Shown in pieces: positions 5,943-6,676 of a stretch of DNA of 6,676 bases. The position numbers were made by a program, and so were the translations under genes. The DNA is from an uncultured Methylotenera sp. GTDB taxonomy: Bacteria > Pseudomonadota > Gammaproteobacteria > Burkholderiales > Methylophilaceae. Within the stretch, counting starts at the first letter, position 1, and each line of letters starts with the position of its first letter. A model generated the notes under the pieces. The model was not told the origin of the DNA and did not search any database. It worked only from the letters and a program-made list of their open reading frames with translations. The stretch is taken from positions 1 through 6,676 of the forward strand of contig CALFXV010000062.1 of NCBI GenBank assembly GCA_937957775.1, in the 5' to 3' direction.

Positions 5943-6389
5943 ATGTTTCGTGGTGCAACCTCATTAAGCTTAGATGCAAAAAACAGACTCGCTGTGCCAA
6001 CCAGGCACCGTGAACCCTTGTTGCATGAGTGTGGCGGCAATTTGGTGCTGACGGCCCACCCGCATCGCTGTCTGCTGTTGTACCCGCAAGCCGCCTGGGA
6101 GCCAATACAAGAAAAAATGATGGCGCTTTCTTCGTTTGATAAGCAATCGAGTGCATTACAACGCTTGCTGGTTGGTTTTGCGGAAGATTTAAGTTTGGAC
6201 AGTGCGGGGCGCTTGTTGGTGTCACCGGTATTACGAGACTTTGCTGGTTTAAGCAAAGAAGTGATGTTGGTGGGGCAAGGCAGCCATTTTGAATTGTGGA
6301 ACATGGAAGCCTGGCGCGCTCAGTTAGCGCAAGTCATGCAAGGCGAGCAGTTTGCTATGCCGGCAGAGCTAGAGGGTTTCTCCCTGTGA
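5943..6389 (+). CDS. mraZ: Transcriptional regulator MraZ
   Basis: DNA-binding protein at the head of the division and cell-wall cluster that represses its own operon in E. coli. The 148 residues contain two SpoVT/AbrB-like swapped-hairpin domains, each with the signature Dxxx[10 protein letters not shown] (D11, R15) and [10 protein letters not shown] (D86, R90). Other family features are the start [21 protein letters not shown] around 47-55, [15 protein letters not shown] at 72-86 and [12 protein letters not shown] at 109-120. The length is close to E. coli's 152. The ATG at 5943 has AGGA twelve bases upstream, slightly far. Matching MraZ boxes lie about 170-195 bp upstream, and rsmH follows. 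Confidence 0.97.
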   Translation: MFRGATSLSLDAKNRLAVPTRHREPLLHECGGNLVLTAHPHRCLLLYPQAAWEPIQEKMMALSSFDKQSSALQRLLVGFAEDLSLDSAGRLLVSPVLRDFAGLSKEVMLVGQGSHFELWNMEAWRAQLAQVMQGEQFAMPAELEGFSL

Positions 6390-6433
6390 TTAAGGGCGTG
6401 CGCTCCACGCCCAACCTAGCCTCATTGTCTCCA

Positions 6434-6465
6434 AATAAAGCGTCTGCAAATGACGCTTTATTATT
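6434..6465 (+). terminator. Terminator-like hairpin between mraZ and rsmH
   Basis: AATAAAGCGTC (6434-6444) pairs perfectly with GACGCTTTATT (6452-6462) around a 7-nt loop, and the 3' arm runs into TTTATTATT. A core of five G-C-rich pairs with a T-rich tail resembles a moderate intrinsic terminator, and the symmetry would allow function on both strands. In the mra operon it may act as a partial terminator or processing site. If rsmH began at the upstream GTG (6386) the hairpin would instead be in coding sequence. Confidence 0.5.
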
Positions 6466-6487
6466 AGTAAATCAAGCATTAGCTGCG

Positions 6488-6676
6488 ATGGACGAAAACC
6501 ACACAACAATCCCTACTAGTGGGTCGCATGTCACCGTTTTATTGAATGAAGCGGTCCAGGCCTTGGCCGTAAGGGCCGACGGTGTTTATGTGGACGGTAC
6601 GTTTGGTCGCGGTGGGCACAGCAGAAAGATTTTAGAGAAATTGGGTGAGCGGGGCCGTCTGATTGCCTTTGACAAA
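6488..6676 (+). CDS. rsmH: 16S rRNA (cytosine(1402)-N4)-methyltransferase, 5' part
   Basis: SAM-dependent enzyme (formerly MraW) that N4-methylates C1402 of 16S rRNA, acting on the same nucleotide as RsmI. The 63 codons present show the family start: [13 protein letters not shown] at residues 14-26, the SAM-binding motif I region [17 protein letters not shown] at 33-49, and [12 protein letters not shown] at 52-63. The rest lies beyond the window. The ATG at 6488 puts the N-terminus about eight residues longer than in E. coli, but it lacks a Shine-Dalgarno. The frame is open upstream to a GTG at 6386 whose GTGA overlaps the mraZ stop, with AGGG nine bases before it; that start would add 34 residues. 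Confidence 0.95.
   Translation, partial: MDENHTTIPTSGSHVTVLLNEAVQALAVRADGVYVDGTFGRGGHSRKILEKLGERGRLIAFDK

Noticed and set aside
5906..6304. A 132-residue minus-strand frame opposite mraZ
   Set aside because: Antisense to a clear mraZ with conserved domains; no ribosome-binding site or recognisable motif.

Overview
This 6.7 kb window looks like a stretch of conserved chromosome from a betaproteobacterium. The evidence is a trxA-rho pair, a DUF3579 gene (a mainly betaproteobacterial family), a dolP/yraN/rsmI neighbourhood, an RNase P RNA with the motifs I associate with Betaproteobacteria, and the start of a division/cell-wall (mra/dcw) cluster. Moderate G+C fits Methylophilaceae or another Nitrosomonadales lineage, but that placement is inference. 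I see no insertion sequence, phage gene, CRISPR array or tRNA.

Left half, minus strand (1-3051). Read in the direction of transcription the order is yraN, dolP, a DUF3579 gene, trxA, and rho (its last ~50 codons lie off the window edge). dolP has a good sigma70-like promoter and a strong Shine-Dalgarno. trxA is followed by a clear intrinsic terminator. The short rho leader is very C-rich and G-poor, as expected of a Rho loading site, suggesting autogenous control of rho.

Middle, plus strand (3086-5016). rsmI (16S rRNA C1402 2'-O-methyltransferase) diverges from yraN across only 34 bp and is followed closely by pyrC (dihydroorotase) with all metal ligands in place. A six-codon open frame sits between the rsmI stop and the pyrC start.

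Right part, plus strand (5055-6676). The RNase P RNA gene (rnpB) is followed by about 480 bp without a convincing protein gene. That gap ends in the control region of the mra operon: a sigma70-like promoter, three TGGGN-type MraZ boxes at exact 10-bp spacing, and a roughly 200-nt leader with a long, nearly perfect stem. Then come mraZ and the 5' part of rsmH, separated by a terminator-like hairpin.

I found no wholly new multi-gene system. The best candidate for something undescribed is the structured mraZ leader (5769-5870, plus a hairpin at 5884-5912), which overlaps the third MraZ box and has two mutually exclusive folds. Secondary points are the rut-like rho leader, an unusually arranged RNase P RNA, the palindrome over the dolP promoter, and the hairpin between mraZ and rsmH.
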